From a virus: DNA of 64,000 nt. Shown piece after piece: positions 54,534-63,621 of this stretch (positions are counted from its first letter, which is position 1; every line of letters begins with the position of its first letter). Under the pieces are notes generated by a model. It saw only the letters and a list, made by a program, of their open reading frames with translations, was not told the origin of the DNA and did no database searches. Made by a program: the position numbers and the translations under genes. Where the stretch lies: positions 1-64,000 of the IMG/VR virus record IMGVR_UViG_3300038428_000280; one strand, given 5' to 3'.

Positions 54534-55235
54534 ATGAAAATACACGTCAAAGATTCAAAAGATTTAATTATACCTCAAGCCGCCACTCCACAATCCTCAG
54601 GCTATGATGTTATAGCCTTGGAAGACCCCAAAATTATAGGAGAACAGGATGGGGCAAATATTTGGAAATCAATAGATTACATAGAATACAAAACAGGATT
54701 GTTTATTGCTCCACAGCAGGAAATGGCAGCAGTATTTATAAGTTCCCACATTCAAAATTACCACACACTTATTTTTCCCCGTTCAAGTGTAAGAAAATAT
54801 AATTTGGTTTTGGCAAATAGCATTGGATTGATTGATAATGATTACAGAGGCGAATTGATTTTGTGTTTTAAATACATATGGCAACCGGATGATATGTTTC
54901 CATGCGTCGTTCCACTTGATGATGTCACGGGAAGAAAAACCTTGAGAGGACAAATCAATATAGATAAAATCTACAAGAAAGGGGACAAAATCGGTCAAGT
55001 TGTAGCCGAAGTCACCAATCCCATTGATTGGATGGTGGTGGCAGATTTAACAACTACCACAAGAGGAACGGGTGGGTTTGGTAGCACGACATCAACCATT
55101 ACAGAAAAAAAAATTGAATCGCCGAAAGAAGCTAGTAATTTAATTGACAAATGGAAGAAAACAGGAGCGTCGGAAATTCCCACTCCACAAAAATACGAAT
55201 CAATAATTAAGGAAAGAGAGAAAAAAATCGTATAA
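54534..55235 (+). CDS. dut: dUTP diphosphatase (trimeric type) with extended C-terminus
   Basis: 233 residues versus about 150 in bacteria. Motif 1 SSGYDVIA, motif 2 PRSSVRKY, motif 3 GLIDNDYRGE, motif 4 YKKGDKIGQV and the C-terminal arm RGTGGFGST are all present. It converts dUTP to dUMP, protecting DNA from uracil and feeding ThyX. An insertion between motifs 1 and 2 and a 45-residue Lys/Glu-rich tail after motif 5 make it longer than usual. Confidence 0.93.
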   Translation: MKIHVKDSKDLIIPQAATPQSSGYDVIALEDPKIIGEQDGANIWKSIDYIEYKTGLFIAPQQEMAAVFISSHIQNYHTLIFPRSSVRKYNLVLANSIGLIDNDYRGELILCFKYIWQPDDMFPCVVPLDDVTGRKTLRGQINIDKIYKKGDKIGQVVAEVTNPIDWMVVADLTTTTRGTGGFGSTTSTITEKKIESPKEASNLIDKWKKTGASEIPTPQKYESIIKEREKKIV

Positions 55236-55454
55236 ATGAAAAAAATTATTGTACCCAAAGTTAACGAAGAATCAAAATTTTTCTGTGACCATCATCCTGA
55301 CAGAGAATGCTTCGGCCAATTAAAAATGAATTTTTGGTATGGAAGCCAACATGATATGACAGAAATTGAAATTCATTTATGTGATGAATGCGCAGATGAA
55401 TTGATTAACGAATTTAAAAATAAATTTGGAGCAAAAATAATAGATTCATTTTAA
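55236..55454 (+). CDS. Small zinc-binding-like protein (72 aa)
   Basis: FFCDHHPDREC and HLCDECADELINEF supply two metal-binding knuckles. It follows dUTPase with no gap, so the two are expressed together. Function unknown. Confidence 0.65.
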   Translation: MKKIIVPKVNEESKFFCDHHPDRECFGQLKMNFWYGSQHDMTEIEIHLCDECADELINEFKNKFGAKIIDSF

Positions 55455-55474
55455 AAGAATCAAGAATAAATGAT

Positions 55475-56890
55475 ATGAGTAAACCATTGTGTATATTTCA
55501 GAGTCCGATGTGGACTCGTAGCGGATATGGCGATTTGGGAATGGCATTAGCCAAAAGTTTGTTGCGATATGACAAATATGACCTGATGATTGTTCCTACT
55601 CGTTGGGGTGGATGTAGTCGAAAATATTTGGAATCCGATATGACCGACCCCATAGAACAGGAATTATACAAAAGAATTGTCCGACAGCCCGTAAACAGGC
55701 AACCGGAATTGTTTATTCAATGTTCGATTCCCAACGAATTTCAACCACCCGCAAAATACAACATCGGCATCACTGCAGGTATAGAAACAACCGTGGCTAG
55801 ACCGGATTGGATTGAAGGCTTGAATCGAATGAACTTGAATCTTGTCACTTCAAATCATGCCAAAAAAGTGTTTGTGGAAGCCTCTTACCACAAGCAACCT
55901 GAACCCAATCAACCACCCCCACCTGAATTAAAATCTCTAAAACCTATGGAAGTGTTGTTTTGGGGCGCCGACCTGTCAATTTATGGCAACGACAAATCGT
56001 TTGAGCCAAGGGTTGAAGAAGAATTATATGCGGTCAAGGAAGACTTTTGTTTTCTTTTTGTTGGTCAGTGGACAAGCGGGGGATTGTTCAATGACAGAAA
56101 AGACATAGGAAATCTAATCAAATGCTTTTTGACGACCTTTTCCAATATGGGACTTAAAAAGAAACCAGCCTTGATTATCAAAACAAGTGGTGCAGCCATA
56201 TGCAACATGGACAAGCATGAAATGATTAATCGGCTAAAAGCAGTCAAAGGCATGGTGGCACAGGAAAGAAAAACCAACGACCTTCCCAATGTTTATATTT
56301 TGTATGGAGAACTGACTGAACCAGAAATGAATGCCCTTTATAATCATCCAAAGATTAAAGCACACATTTCCTTCACTCATGGTGAAGGTTTTGGTCATCC
56401 ATTATTACTTTCAACGTTAAGTGGTAAACCGCTGTTGGTTTCCAATTGGAGTGGTCATTTGGATTTTCTTGACCCAAAACTTTGTAAATTGTTACATGGT
56501 GATGTGAAACCACTTCCGTCTGATTGTGTCAATGAATGGTTGATTAAGGAGTCTTCATGGTTCACCGTGGATTACAATAAGGCAATGGAATCGATGAAAA
56601 ATTGTTTTCATTTTTACAGGCCACATCTTGAATTGGCAGAAGTTTTACGTAAAAGAAATGTCGAACAATTTTCCCTTCAAGCTATGGACAAAAGGTTTCA
56701 CGGTCTTTTGGATCAATATGTTCCCAAATTTGCTACCGAAACCAAATTGGTTCTACCCAAATTAAAAAGAGTAGTAAAAGATGCAGTCACAGGTGAATTG
56801 AGACCACCTACATGTAGTTATGCATCAACCTCTTCAGCGGAAACAAGTTCTAATAGCAGCAGTAGTAGTAATGTAACAAGTTCGGCATGA
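55475..56890 (+). CDS. Glycosyltransferase, GT-B fold
   Basis: 471 residues. SFTHGEGFGHPLLLSTLSGKPL carries the donor-binding E-x-x-x-x-x-L/P pattern of GT4-like enzymes; FCFLFVGQWTSGGLFNDRKD begins the C-terminal domain. The N-terminus FQSPMWTRSGYGDLGMALAK is the usual Gly-rich acceptor-domain start. Ends in a Ser/Thr run (STSSAETSSNSSSSS), probably disordered. Next gene starts on its stop. Confidence 0.83.
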   Translation: MSKPLCIFQSPMWTRSGYGDLGMALAKSLLRYDKYDLMIVPTRWGGCSRKYLESDMTDPIEQELYKRIVRQPVNRQPELFIQCSIPNEFQPPAKYNIGITAGIETTVARPDWIEGLNRMNLNLVTSNHAKKVFVEASYHKQPEPNQPPPPELKSLKPMEVLFWGADLSIYGNDKSFEPRVEEELYAVKEDFCFLFVGQWTSGGLFNDRKDIGNLIKCFLTTFSNMGLKKKPALIIKTSGAAICNMDKHEMINRLKAVKGMVAQERKTNDLPNVYILYGELTEPEMNALYNHPKIKAHISFTHGEGFGHPLLLSTLSGKPLLVSNWSGHLDFLDPKLCKLLHGDVKPLPSDCVNEWLIKESSWFTVDYNKAMESMKNCFHFYRPHLELAEVLRKRNVEQFSLQAMDKRFHGLLDQYVPKFATETKLVLPKLKRVVKDAVTGELRPPTCSYASTSSAETSSNSSSSSNVTSSA

Positions 56891-57843
56891 AAATTTCCTA
56901 TTTAATCACCGTTCACAATGAAACCGATACCTTAATCAAGCTTTTAGAACGATTGATAAACAACAAGTTTGATGAAGATGAAATGGTTGTGCTGGATGAT
57001 TTTTCAGACAATGCAGAAACGAAAAAAATTCTAACCCAAGCATCTGAAAAAATATCTATTTTCCAACACGCACTAAACAATGATTACGGTTCACATAAAA
57101 ATTTTGGTAATTCCAAATGTTTAGGCGATTGGATCTTTCAAATCGACGCGGATGAATTACCGTCTGAAACTTTGATTTTTAATATCAGAGATATTATATC
57201 GACGAATTTGAATGTTGAATTAATATACGTTTCAAGGATAAATGACTTTAAAGGTGTCACGGATGCTCATGCTAAACAATGGGGATGGAAACTTACTCCA
57301 TCACCATCTTGTAGTAACAGACCTATAGTAAATTGGCCGGATTATCAAAGCCGAATTTATAAGAGGATTCCAGACAGAATAAAATGGGATAGAAGATTGC
57401 ATGAAACCATTACTGGTCATAATGAATATGCGTTTCTACCTAAAGAAGAAGATTTAGCATTATACCATGATAAAACTATAGAAAAACAGATAGAAACCAA
57501 TTTAAAATATAACAAATTATTCACTTATGAAGAAAATATAGGCCATACAATTGGCGACTCTAAACCTAGAATATTGACGTTCTATTGGAATGTCAATGAC
57601 TTAAAAGAATATGGCACTTTACCAAAAATAGGTGATATATTAAATAATCATTCATCGTGGAAAAGATTATGGGAAATGTATTTTAAACAAGATTTTATGA
57701 AAGAAAATGATGTATTCAAAGTAGTTGAAATTATAGACTTGAGAACTATATCAGAGGAACAAATAAAAAATATACAAATGAAATACAATATCAATATAAA
57801 TAAAAACATGACGCATCTTCTAAGAGTGACACAAAACAAATAA
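56887..57843 (+). CDS. Glycosyltransferase family 2
   Basis: 318 residues. ISYLITVHNETDTLIKLLER opening, VVLDDFSDN, FGNSKCLGDWIFQIDADELP (DxD metal site as DAD), and PDYQSRIYKRIP later: the inverting GT-A pattern found in SPBc2-type and LgtF-type GT2 proteins. ATGA overlap with the upstream enzyme. Confidence 0.85.
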   Translation: MKISYLITVHNETDTLIKLLERLINNKFDEDEMVVLDDFSDNAETKKILTQASEKISIFQHALNNDYGSHKNFGNSKCLGDWIFQIDADELPSETLIFNIRDIISTNLNVELIYVSRINDFKGVTDAHAKQWGWKLTPSPSCSNRPIVNWPDYQSRIYKRIPDRIKWDRRLHETITGHNEYAFLPKEEDLALYHDKTIEKQIETNLKYNKLFTYEENIGHTIGDSKPRILTFYWNVNDLKEYGTLPKIGDILNNHSSWKRLWEMYFKQDFMKENDVFKVVEIIDLRTISEEQIKNIQMKYNININKNMTHLLRVTQNK

Positions 57844-57844
57844 T

Positions 57845-58444
57845 ATGAGTGAATGGAAAATTAAAAGGCAAGCCTACAGACCTTCGGTAAAACCGATTCA
57901 AAACAAGGAAAAAACGCTTAAGGAAATTTATGACGAGGTTTTGTTGTTGGGTTTTAACACTGACAAGGGTACGACTCATAGTTATATAGACACTTATTCA
58001 ACCTTGTTTGAACCTTATCGAAATGAACCAATCAATTTTTTGGAAATCGGAGCCGATTTTGGATATAGTCTTGCTTTATGGCGAGCCTATTTTGAAAAGG
58101 CAAACATTTATGGCATAGATAATAGGGATGTATTGCAATACGATGAGGATGTAAAAGTGACATTTTATGATGCCAATGACGCATCCATCATAAACAAATT
58201 TTATTCTGACATAGAATTTGATATAGTCGTGGATGATGCAAGCCACGAAGTTAATTATCAAGCCATGCGATTTCCAATTTATTTTCCAAAAATAAAAAAG
58301 GGTGGCATCTATGTCATAGAGGATGTTCAAGCCTTGGATACGGAAGGTCAACTATTAAAAAATCTTGACCCTAGTGCAGAAATAATAGACCTTAGAAAAG
58401 TAAAAGACAGATATGATGATGTATTGGTGATATACAGGAAATAA
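57845..58444 (+). CDS. Class I SAM-dependent methyltransferase
   Basis: 199 residues. NFLEIGADFGYSLALWRAYF is motif I, IYGIDNRD motif II, FDIVVDDASHEVNYQ motif IV, and KKGGIYVIEDVQ the strand after. The layout (DDASH) matches sugar methyltransferases and cephalosporin-hydroxylase-like proteins that sit in glycan clusters. Target position unknown. Confidence 0.85.
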   Translation: MSEWKIKRQAYRPSVKPIQNKEKTLKEIYDEVLLLGFNTDKGTTHSYIDTYSTLFEPYRNEPINFLEIGADFGYSLALWRAYFEKANIYGIDNRDVLQYDEDVKVTFYDANDASIINKFYSDIEFDIVVDDASHEVNYQAMRFPIYFPKIKKGGIYVIEDVQALDTEGQLLKNLDPSAEIIDLRKVKDRYDDVLVIYRK

Positions 58445-58448
58445 ATTA

Positions 58449-59681
58449 ATGAAAGATTACAAACAATTAGATAAATGCCCAATAAGTCATTCCAAAAAAA
58501 GTATCACTTACTTTGATTTTGGAATGATTCCCTTGGTGAATAATCTAAACGACACCCAATCAGAGTCATTATCATGTCCAACTTATCCCTTAATTCTCAA
58601 TTACTATCCCCAAAGTAAATTATCAATGTTGTCTGTAGCTATTGACCCAAAATTATTATTTGACCATTATGTTTACAAATCAGGCACAAACAAACCATAC
58701 ATCGAACATTGTAAAAACATGTATGATTATCTGTCAAAATTTGTCACTATCAGACATGACGATACAGTTGTAGATATAGGTGGAAATGACGGAACACTTT
58801 TAAAAACATTTGTTGAAAAATCCAAGGTAAAAATCTCGCCCATTAACATTGACCCAAGTGAAAATTTAAGTGAGATAAGCAAAAATAATGGTATTTCTAC
58901 CTTAACCAAAAGATGGACTTATGGTTTGGCAAGTTCACCCTCTTTTGCAAGACAATGCAAAGTAATCACATCCACCAATGTATTTCAACACGTTGAAGAC
59001 ATAGGCGATTTTGCTTCGGGTGTTCATAACGCATTGACCAATGACGGTGTATGGTGTTTGGAATTTCCATATTGGAAAAAAGATTTGGAAACCATTCAAT
59101 ATGACCAAGTATATCACGAACACATATACTATTATTTGTTGACGCCCCTTAATGACCTCTTTTCACAAAAAGGATTGGAAATTATAGATGTGTCCGAACA
59201 AACCATTCACTGTGGAAGTCTTAGAATCATCAGTAGAATCGGAAGAAACAGAATGCCCAATCCTGCCGTGTCAAAATTCATAAAGGAAGAATTGATATTT
59301 GATGAGAATTTTTACACCAATTGGAGAGAAAAAGTCAAAACCCACATATTCGACAGCCGAACAATGTTACTTGACCTTAAAAAATCAGGTAAGAAAATAG
59401 CCGCATTTGGTGCAGCCGCCAAAGGATGTCTTTTTTTAAACGCGACCAATATAAACCACAAAACCATAGATTACATTGTTGATGATACGGACACCAAACA
59501 AAATAAATTTATGCCGGGTGTGGGAATACAAATAGTTGATAGAAACCGACTAATCAAAGACCCTCCTGATTACATCGTAATTCTTGCCCATAATTTTGCT
59601 GATTACATCACCGAATCTTTGCGGCCCATTTACAAGGGCAAGTTTATCAATATGTTTCCACAACCGACAATTTATGAATAA
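58449..59681 (+). CDS. Sugar C-methyltransferase-like protein, three domains
   Basis: 410 residues. N-terminal zinc-type domain in reduced form (KCPISHSKKS, FDFGMIPLVNNLNDT), central SAM domain VVDIGGNDGTLLKTF, ITSTNVFQHVEDIGDFASGV and VYHEHIYYY, and a C-terminal Rossmann domain KIAAFGAAAKGCLFLN. This is the architecture of NovU/TylC3-type dTDP-sugar C-methyltransferases. It probably methylates a keto-sugar nucleotide. Confidence 0.87.
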   Translation: MKDYKQLDKCPISHSKKSITYFDFGMIPLVNNLNDTQSESLSCPTYPLILNYYPQSKLSMLSVAIDPKLLFDHYVYKSGTNKPYIEHCKNMYDYLSKFVTIRHDDTVVDIGGNDGTLLKTFVEKSKVKISPINIDPSENLSEISKNNGISTLTKRWTYGLASSPSFARQCKVITSTNVFQHVEDIGDFASGVHNALTNDGVWCLEFPYWKKDLETIQYDQVYHEHIYYYLLTPLNDLFSQKGLEIIDVSEQTIHCGSLRIISRIGRNRMPNPAVSKFIKEELIFDENFYTNWREKVKTHIFDSRTMLLDLKKSGKKIAAFGAAAKGCLFLNATNINHKTIDYIVDDTDTKQNKFMPGVGIQIVDRNRLIKDPPDYIVILAHNFADYITESLRPIYKGKFINMFPQPTIYE

Positions 59682-60411
59682 AAGTTTGGTAGCCATTCTA
59701 CATTACAATACCATAAGTTATACCGATGCGTTGTATGAAATGTTAAAACCATATGAACATAATGATTATGATTTGGTTGTCATAAATAACGGTAGTGATG
59801 CAGGTAAAATAAGTAAATACACCACTTATAGTTCGGATATTAACACAGGTTACGGTGGTGGGCTGGATATGTCCCTGAAATTGTTTATTGACAGCCCGGA
59901 ATATGATTCGTTCACTCTTTTAAATTCAGATTTGATTATTCACGGATACAATTTCATTAGCACGTTAAGAAAATTACTTTTCTCAAACGAAACTTTGATG
60001 CTTGTATCTCCATGTGTAATACAACCGATACCCAATCAATGTTTTTGGAAACAAATGCACTGTTGGAATGCCACCGAATTGAGATATGTTCCATTTGTTG
60101 ATTTTCAGTGTGCATTGATGAAAAGAAAATTGGCGGAAAAAATTGGCGAATTTGGAAGTCATTATGGGTGGGTTCAGGATTTGATGACCGGCATTATTTG
60201 TGAGGATAACCAATGGAAAATCGCCGTTTGTGATTGGACACCAATTGTTCACATAGGAAATGCTACCGTTAAGGAAAATCCCCATCTGTCAAATTACAAT
60301 ATATTAGCGCAACAAGAAATGGACCAATATTTTATTGACAGAAATCTTGTAGAACGGGCTAATCAACTAAAATTAAAATCCATAAATTACAATTATGCAA
60401 CTCACACATAA
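59674..60411 (+). CDS. Glycosyltransferase family 2-like
   Basis: 245 residues from the ATG at 59674, which overlaps the previous stop. VAILHYNTISYTDALYEMLK, VVINNGSDAG, SDINTGYGGGLDMSL, TLLNSDLIIHG (DxD-like position as NSD) and an acceptor-side FQCALMKRK pattern indicate a rhamnosyltransferase-like GT-A enzyme. Confidence 0.78.
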   Translation: MNKSLVAILHYNTISYTDALYEMLKPYEHNDYDLVVINNGSDAGKISKYTTYSSDINTGYGGGLDMSLKLFIDSPEYDSFTLLNSDLIIHGYNFISTLRKLLFSNETLMLVSPCVIQPIPNQCFWKQMHCWNATELRYVPFVDFQCALMKRKLAEKIGEFGSHYGWVQDLMTGIICEDNQWKIAVCDWTPIVHIGNATVKENPHLSNYNILAQQEMDQYFIDRNLVERANQLKLKSINYNYATHT

Positions 60412-61222
60412 AATAGTTCTATATTGTAAATCATTTAGTGGAGATGTCCACCGATGTAAAATTCTTCTTGATTCTGTACTCAAGCACAACAAGGATAACA
60501 TACCATTTTACATTTCGGTACCTTTGGAAGACATGCATTTGTTCAGTTCCATGTTCCCCAATGAAGTGCCTATCATATGCGATAATGATATAATCAAAAA
60601 TAATTTAGCTCAAAGTTGGAAAAATCAACAGATTGTCAAGATGATGTTTTGGAAAACGGGTCTTGCAGAAAATTATGTGGTGTTGGATTCTGATTCCTAT
60701 TTCATTAAAGATTTCCACATGAAAGATTTTTTGGTTAATTACGAAACACCACTCGATGATGCTATTCCATATACAGTAATGCACGAACAAAAAGACCTGT
60801 TTCAATGGACAGCAAAATACAAGGGCATTCTTGGCTTTGACCCACAACAATCATTTGCTGAATGTAGGCAACCAATCATGGATTTGTTTGACAGAAAGGG
60901 CAGACTCTATGATTTTGGGCCTGTACCTGTCATTTGGTCTTCAAAAGTTTGGCAAAGTTTGGAAGAAGAATATATTAAACCAAATAACTTGACTTTTGAG
61001 GGGATAATTAATACAATATCCAGCGAATTTACTTGGTATGGAGAATGGTTACTAATAAAAAAACCAATAGAACTATGGCCCATCGAACCCATGTTCAAAG
61101 TATTTCACTATAAATTGGAATACGAACAATTAAAAGCAATGGGATACACCGAAGAGCATTGGGCACAAAATTATTTGGGTGTAGTAATGCAATCTTCATC
61201 GGGATTACCAATTAAGTATTAA
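60395..61222 (+). CDS. DUF6492-type putative glycosyltransferase
   Basis: 275 residues. HKIVLYCKSFSGDVHRCKIL, NQQIVKMMFWKTGLAENYVV, LDSDSYFIKDF (DxD as DSD) and FTWYGEWLLIKK match the DUF6492 glycosyltransferase-like family. Overlaps the previous gene by 17 bases. Confidence 0.72.
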   Translation: MQLTHKIVLYCKSFSGDVHRCKILLDSVLKHNKDNIPFYISVPLEDMHLFSSMFPNEVPIICDNDIIKNNLAQSWKNQQIVKMMFWKTGLAENYVVLDSDSYFIKDFHMKDFLVNYETPLDDAIPYTVMHEQKDLFQWTAKYKGILGFDPQQSFAECRQPIMDLFDRKGRLYDFGPVPVIWSSKVWQSLEEEYIKPNNLTFEGIINTISSEFTWYGEWLLIKKPIELWPIEPMFKVFHYKLEYEQLKAMGYTEEHWAQNYLGVVMQSSSGLPIKY

Positions 61223-61227
61223 ATATT

Positions 61228-61401
61228 ATGGAAACAATTACAAGAAGTCGAACTTTAAAATGCAAAAAATGTAAAGCAGAAAACGAATATTATGTTGTTG
61301 TTCGACCCGATGATTTTGTTCCTCTAAAAGTTTTTATATGTTGGTATTGTAAAGCAAAAAATACAATCAATGCAGAAACAGGAGAATATTATACATCTTA
61401 A
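61228..61401 (+). CDS. Zinc-ribbon micro-protein inside the sugar cluster (57 aa)
   Basis: Frame METITRSRTLKCKKCKAENE with a second knuckle VFICWYCKAKN and a short tail: a minimal CxxC/CxxC zinc ribbon. It lies 5 bases after one glycosyltransferase gene and one base before the next. Function unknown. Confidence 0.6.
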   Translation: METITRSRTLKCKKCKAENEYYVVVRPDDFVPLKVFICWYCKAKNTINAETGEYYTS

Positions 61402-61402
61402 T

Positions 61403-62272
61403 ATGGAAAATCCAATTACATTTTGTATATCAACATTCAACAATTTGAATTATCTCAAATTGGCGGTTAAGTCTGTAAGGAAATACTCTTATTTCAAGAA
61501 TGCTCCGTTTATTGTTTATTCAGAAAATTCCACGGATGGAACAAATGAATGGATTATAAATGAAGGAAAAAACATTCATCACATTGAACCGTATATTGAA
61601 AACAACATAATTACCAAAGGTATCGGCGGCGGCATGAATTTTTGCGCCAATAAGGTGAAGACCCCGTGGATTATGTTTCTTCATGCTGATTTCTTTGTAT
61701 CAAAAGATTGGGATATAAATGCTTTAAGAATTGCTGACAAAAACGGCGACATTCCTATTTGGGTATCCAGCTATAGAATTCAACCAAACATCTTTCATGA
61801 AGAAAGCAGGCCGGGCACCCTCGTCGTTCCCCCGGAAGAATTTGGCGAATACTATCACAACTTTGATGAAGAACATTTCATCAACTATGCAGAACAATTC
61901 TCAGCACTCAATGACACGGAAATAAGAAAGGGTGAAGGAGTGTCAGGATTGATAAGAAAAAGAGATTGGGATGCGGTGGGAGGAAATGATGATTTGTTTG
62001 CTCCTGCTTATTATGAAGATTATGACCTGTTTGTTCGTATGCAGTTAGCAGGGTATAAATTCGTGTTAACTGCTAGGTCGGTGGTCTATCATTTTGGTTC
62101 AAGGGCTAGCAGATTTCCGGATGACAATTTAACTCAAAGAAAACCGGAACTAGCCAACCATGAAAGAAACGGATTTCAAAAATGGATGAAAAAATGGGGC
62201 CAACCACCACAATTCGATAATGAAGGATTTATCATTCCAATTCAAGGAACAAACAATCCTATAAAAGTATAA
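61403..62272 (+). CDS. Glycosyltransferase family 2
   Basis: 289 residues from the ATG at 61403; a longer in-frame start would run into the zinc-ribbon gene. TFCISTFNNLNYLKLAVKSV, VYSENSTDGTNEWI, WIMFLHADFFVSKDWD (HAD metal site) and YYEDYDLFVRMQLAGYKF (the ED catalytic region) are standard GT2 landmarks. Confidence 0.88.
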   Translation: MENPITFCISTFNNLNYLKLAVKSVRKYSYFKNAPFIVYSENSTDGTNEWIINEGKNIHHIEPYIENNIITKGIGGGMNFCANKVKTPWIMFLHADFFVSKDWDINALRIADKNGDIPIWVSSYRIQPNIFHEESRPGTLVVPPEEFGEYYHNFDEEHFINYAEQFSALNDTEIRKGEGVSGLIRKRDWDAVGGNDDLFAPAYYEDYDLFVRMQLAGYKFVLTARSVVYHFGSRASRFPDDNLTQRKPELANHERNGFQKWMKKWGQPPQFDNEGFIIPIQGTNNPIKV

Positions 62273-62277
62273 AATAC

Positions 62278-63621
62278 ATGCCGATTGTAAATTTCATAAG
62301 ATTAAACGAACCTTGGCGTGCCGACCCTTATTCGGACCCCAACTTGGGTATGCTTTATGTCATTGCTACCATGAGAAATCTTAAAATAAACGGTGAGCCT
62401 GTTCACGTTACTTTTACCGATATGGCGCATGAAAAGGAAATTTCATCTGCTGATGTGTTTGCACTATCTTCCTGTACTTTGGATTATCCTGAAACTGTCA
62501 GGATTGCTCAACGGATAAAAGACACATACAATAAACCCATTATTGTTGGTGGTCCACATTTTGATGCGATTTCTGAAATTGATTGGAAACAGGAATTGCC
62601 GAATATTCCAATCAATTACATTTGCCGGGGTGAAGGAGAAACCACCATTGAAGAAGCATTACAAAAGTCCCTGTCCAACCCCACGGAAAAGGCTATCATT
62701 ACACAAAAAGTTCCGTTACTTGATTTGGACACCGTTCCATTACCGGCAATAGATGTCTTGGATAAGGAAAAATATTTTAAGGAAGGTAGAGCCTTTGCCG
62801 GTAATATATTTAAAAAAGGAAATTCTGCCACAATGATGACAAGTCGGGGATGCCCATTTTTATGCAGTTTTTGCGCTTCTCCAGCACTGCACCATAAACG
62901 AGTCAGATTTAGAACCATAGAAAATATCAGAATGGAATTGGAGCTTCTTCAAAGAGATTACAATGTAACAGAAATCAGGTTTCAAGATGATTGTTTTACC
63001 ATCAATGACAGACGCTTTGAAGAGTTGACAGATTTATTGGAACACTCTCAAATTAATTACCGCTGCTCGATGAGAGTGGACCAAGTGGAGGACAAAACCC
63101 TTAAAAATTTATGGCGTGGTGGTTGCAGGGAAGTGGGATTTGGCATAGAATCAGCCGAAGACCATGTATTAAAACTCTTGAACAAAAAAACCACGGTGGA
63201 TTTAAACCGCAAAGGAATTTTTAAAACCAAAGAAGCAGGATTTCGAACAAGAGCTTTTATGATGACAGGACTTCCGGGCGAAACAAAAGATTCAGCCAAA
63301 GCAATGATCGATTTTCTTGAAGAAACCCAACCGGACGTGGTAACACTCACGTCATTCATGCCCTTGCCGGGTTCAGACATATACAACCATCCTGAAAAAT
63401 ATGGTGTTACCATTTTGGATAGAGATTGGAAAAACTATGATATTTCCATAAAATGGCAATCTCAGGTTCCTTTTGTTCATAGAATTTCCACTGCAACCAT
63501 TGAAGAAATGGAAGTCAACCGCGAATTGTTAAAGGAATATCTTTTCAATAAAAAGAAATCCAACATTTCCACCTACAACAAAGAATACACATCTGATGTA
63601 TTACACAAACATACCTTATGA
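62278..63621 (+). CDS. B12-binding-type radical SAM enzyme
   Basis: 447 residues. The N-terminal Rossmann domain (DVFALSSCTLDYPETVRIAQ, IIVGGPHFDAI) corresponds to the cobalamin-binding domain of this class, without an obvious DxHxxG cobalamin loop. The radical SAM core has SRGCPFLCSFCASPA (CxxxCxxC), the barrel strand EIRFQDDCFTI, and GLPGETKDS near the end. Related enzymes methylate or rearrange sugars and lipids. In this cluster a sugar-modifying role is likely. Confidence 0.87.
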   Translation: MPIVNFIRLNEPWRADPYSDPNLGMLYVIATMRNLKINGEPVHVTFTDMAHEKEISSADVFALSSCTLDYPETVRIAQRIKDTYNKPIIVGGPHFDAISEIDWKQELPNIPINYICRGEGETTIEEALQKSLSNPTEKAIITQKVPLLDLDTVPLPAIDVLDKEKYFKEGRAFAGNIFKKGNSATMMTSRGCPFLCSFCASPALHHKRVRFRTIENIRMELELLQRDYNVTEIRFQDDCFTINDRRFEELTDLLEHSQINYRCSMRVDQVEDKTLKNLWRGGCREVGFGIESAEDHVLKLLNKKTTVDLNRKGIFKTKEAGFRTRAFMMTGLPGETKDSAKAMIDFLEETQPDVVTLTSFMPLPGSDIYNHPEKYGVTILDRDWKNYDISIKWQSQVPFVHRISTATIEEMEVNRELLKEYLFNKKKSNISTYNKEYTSDVLHKHTL

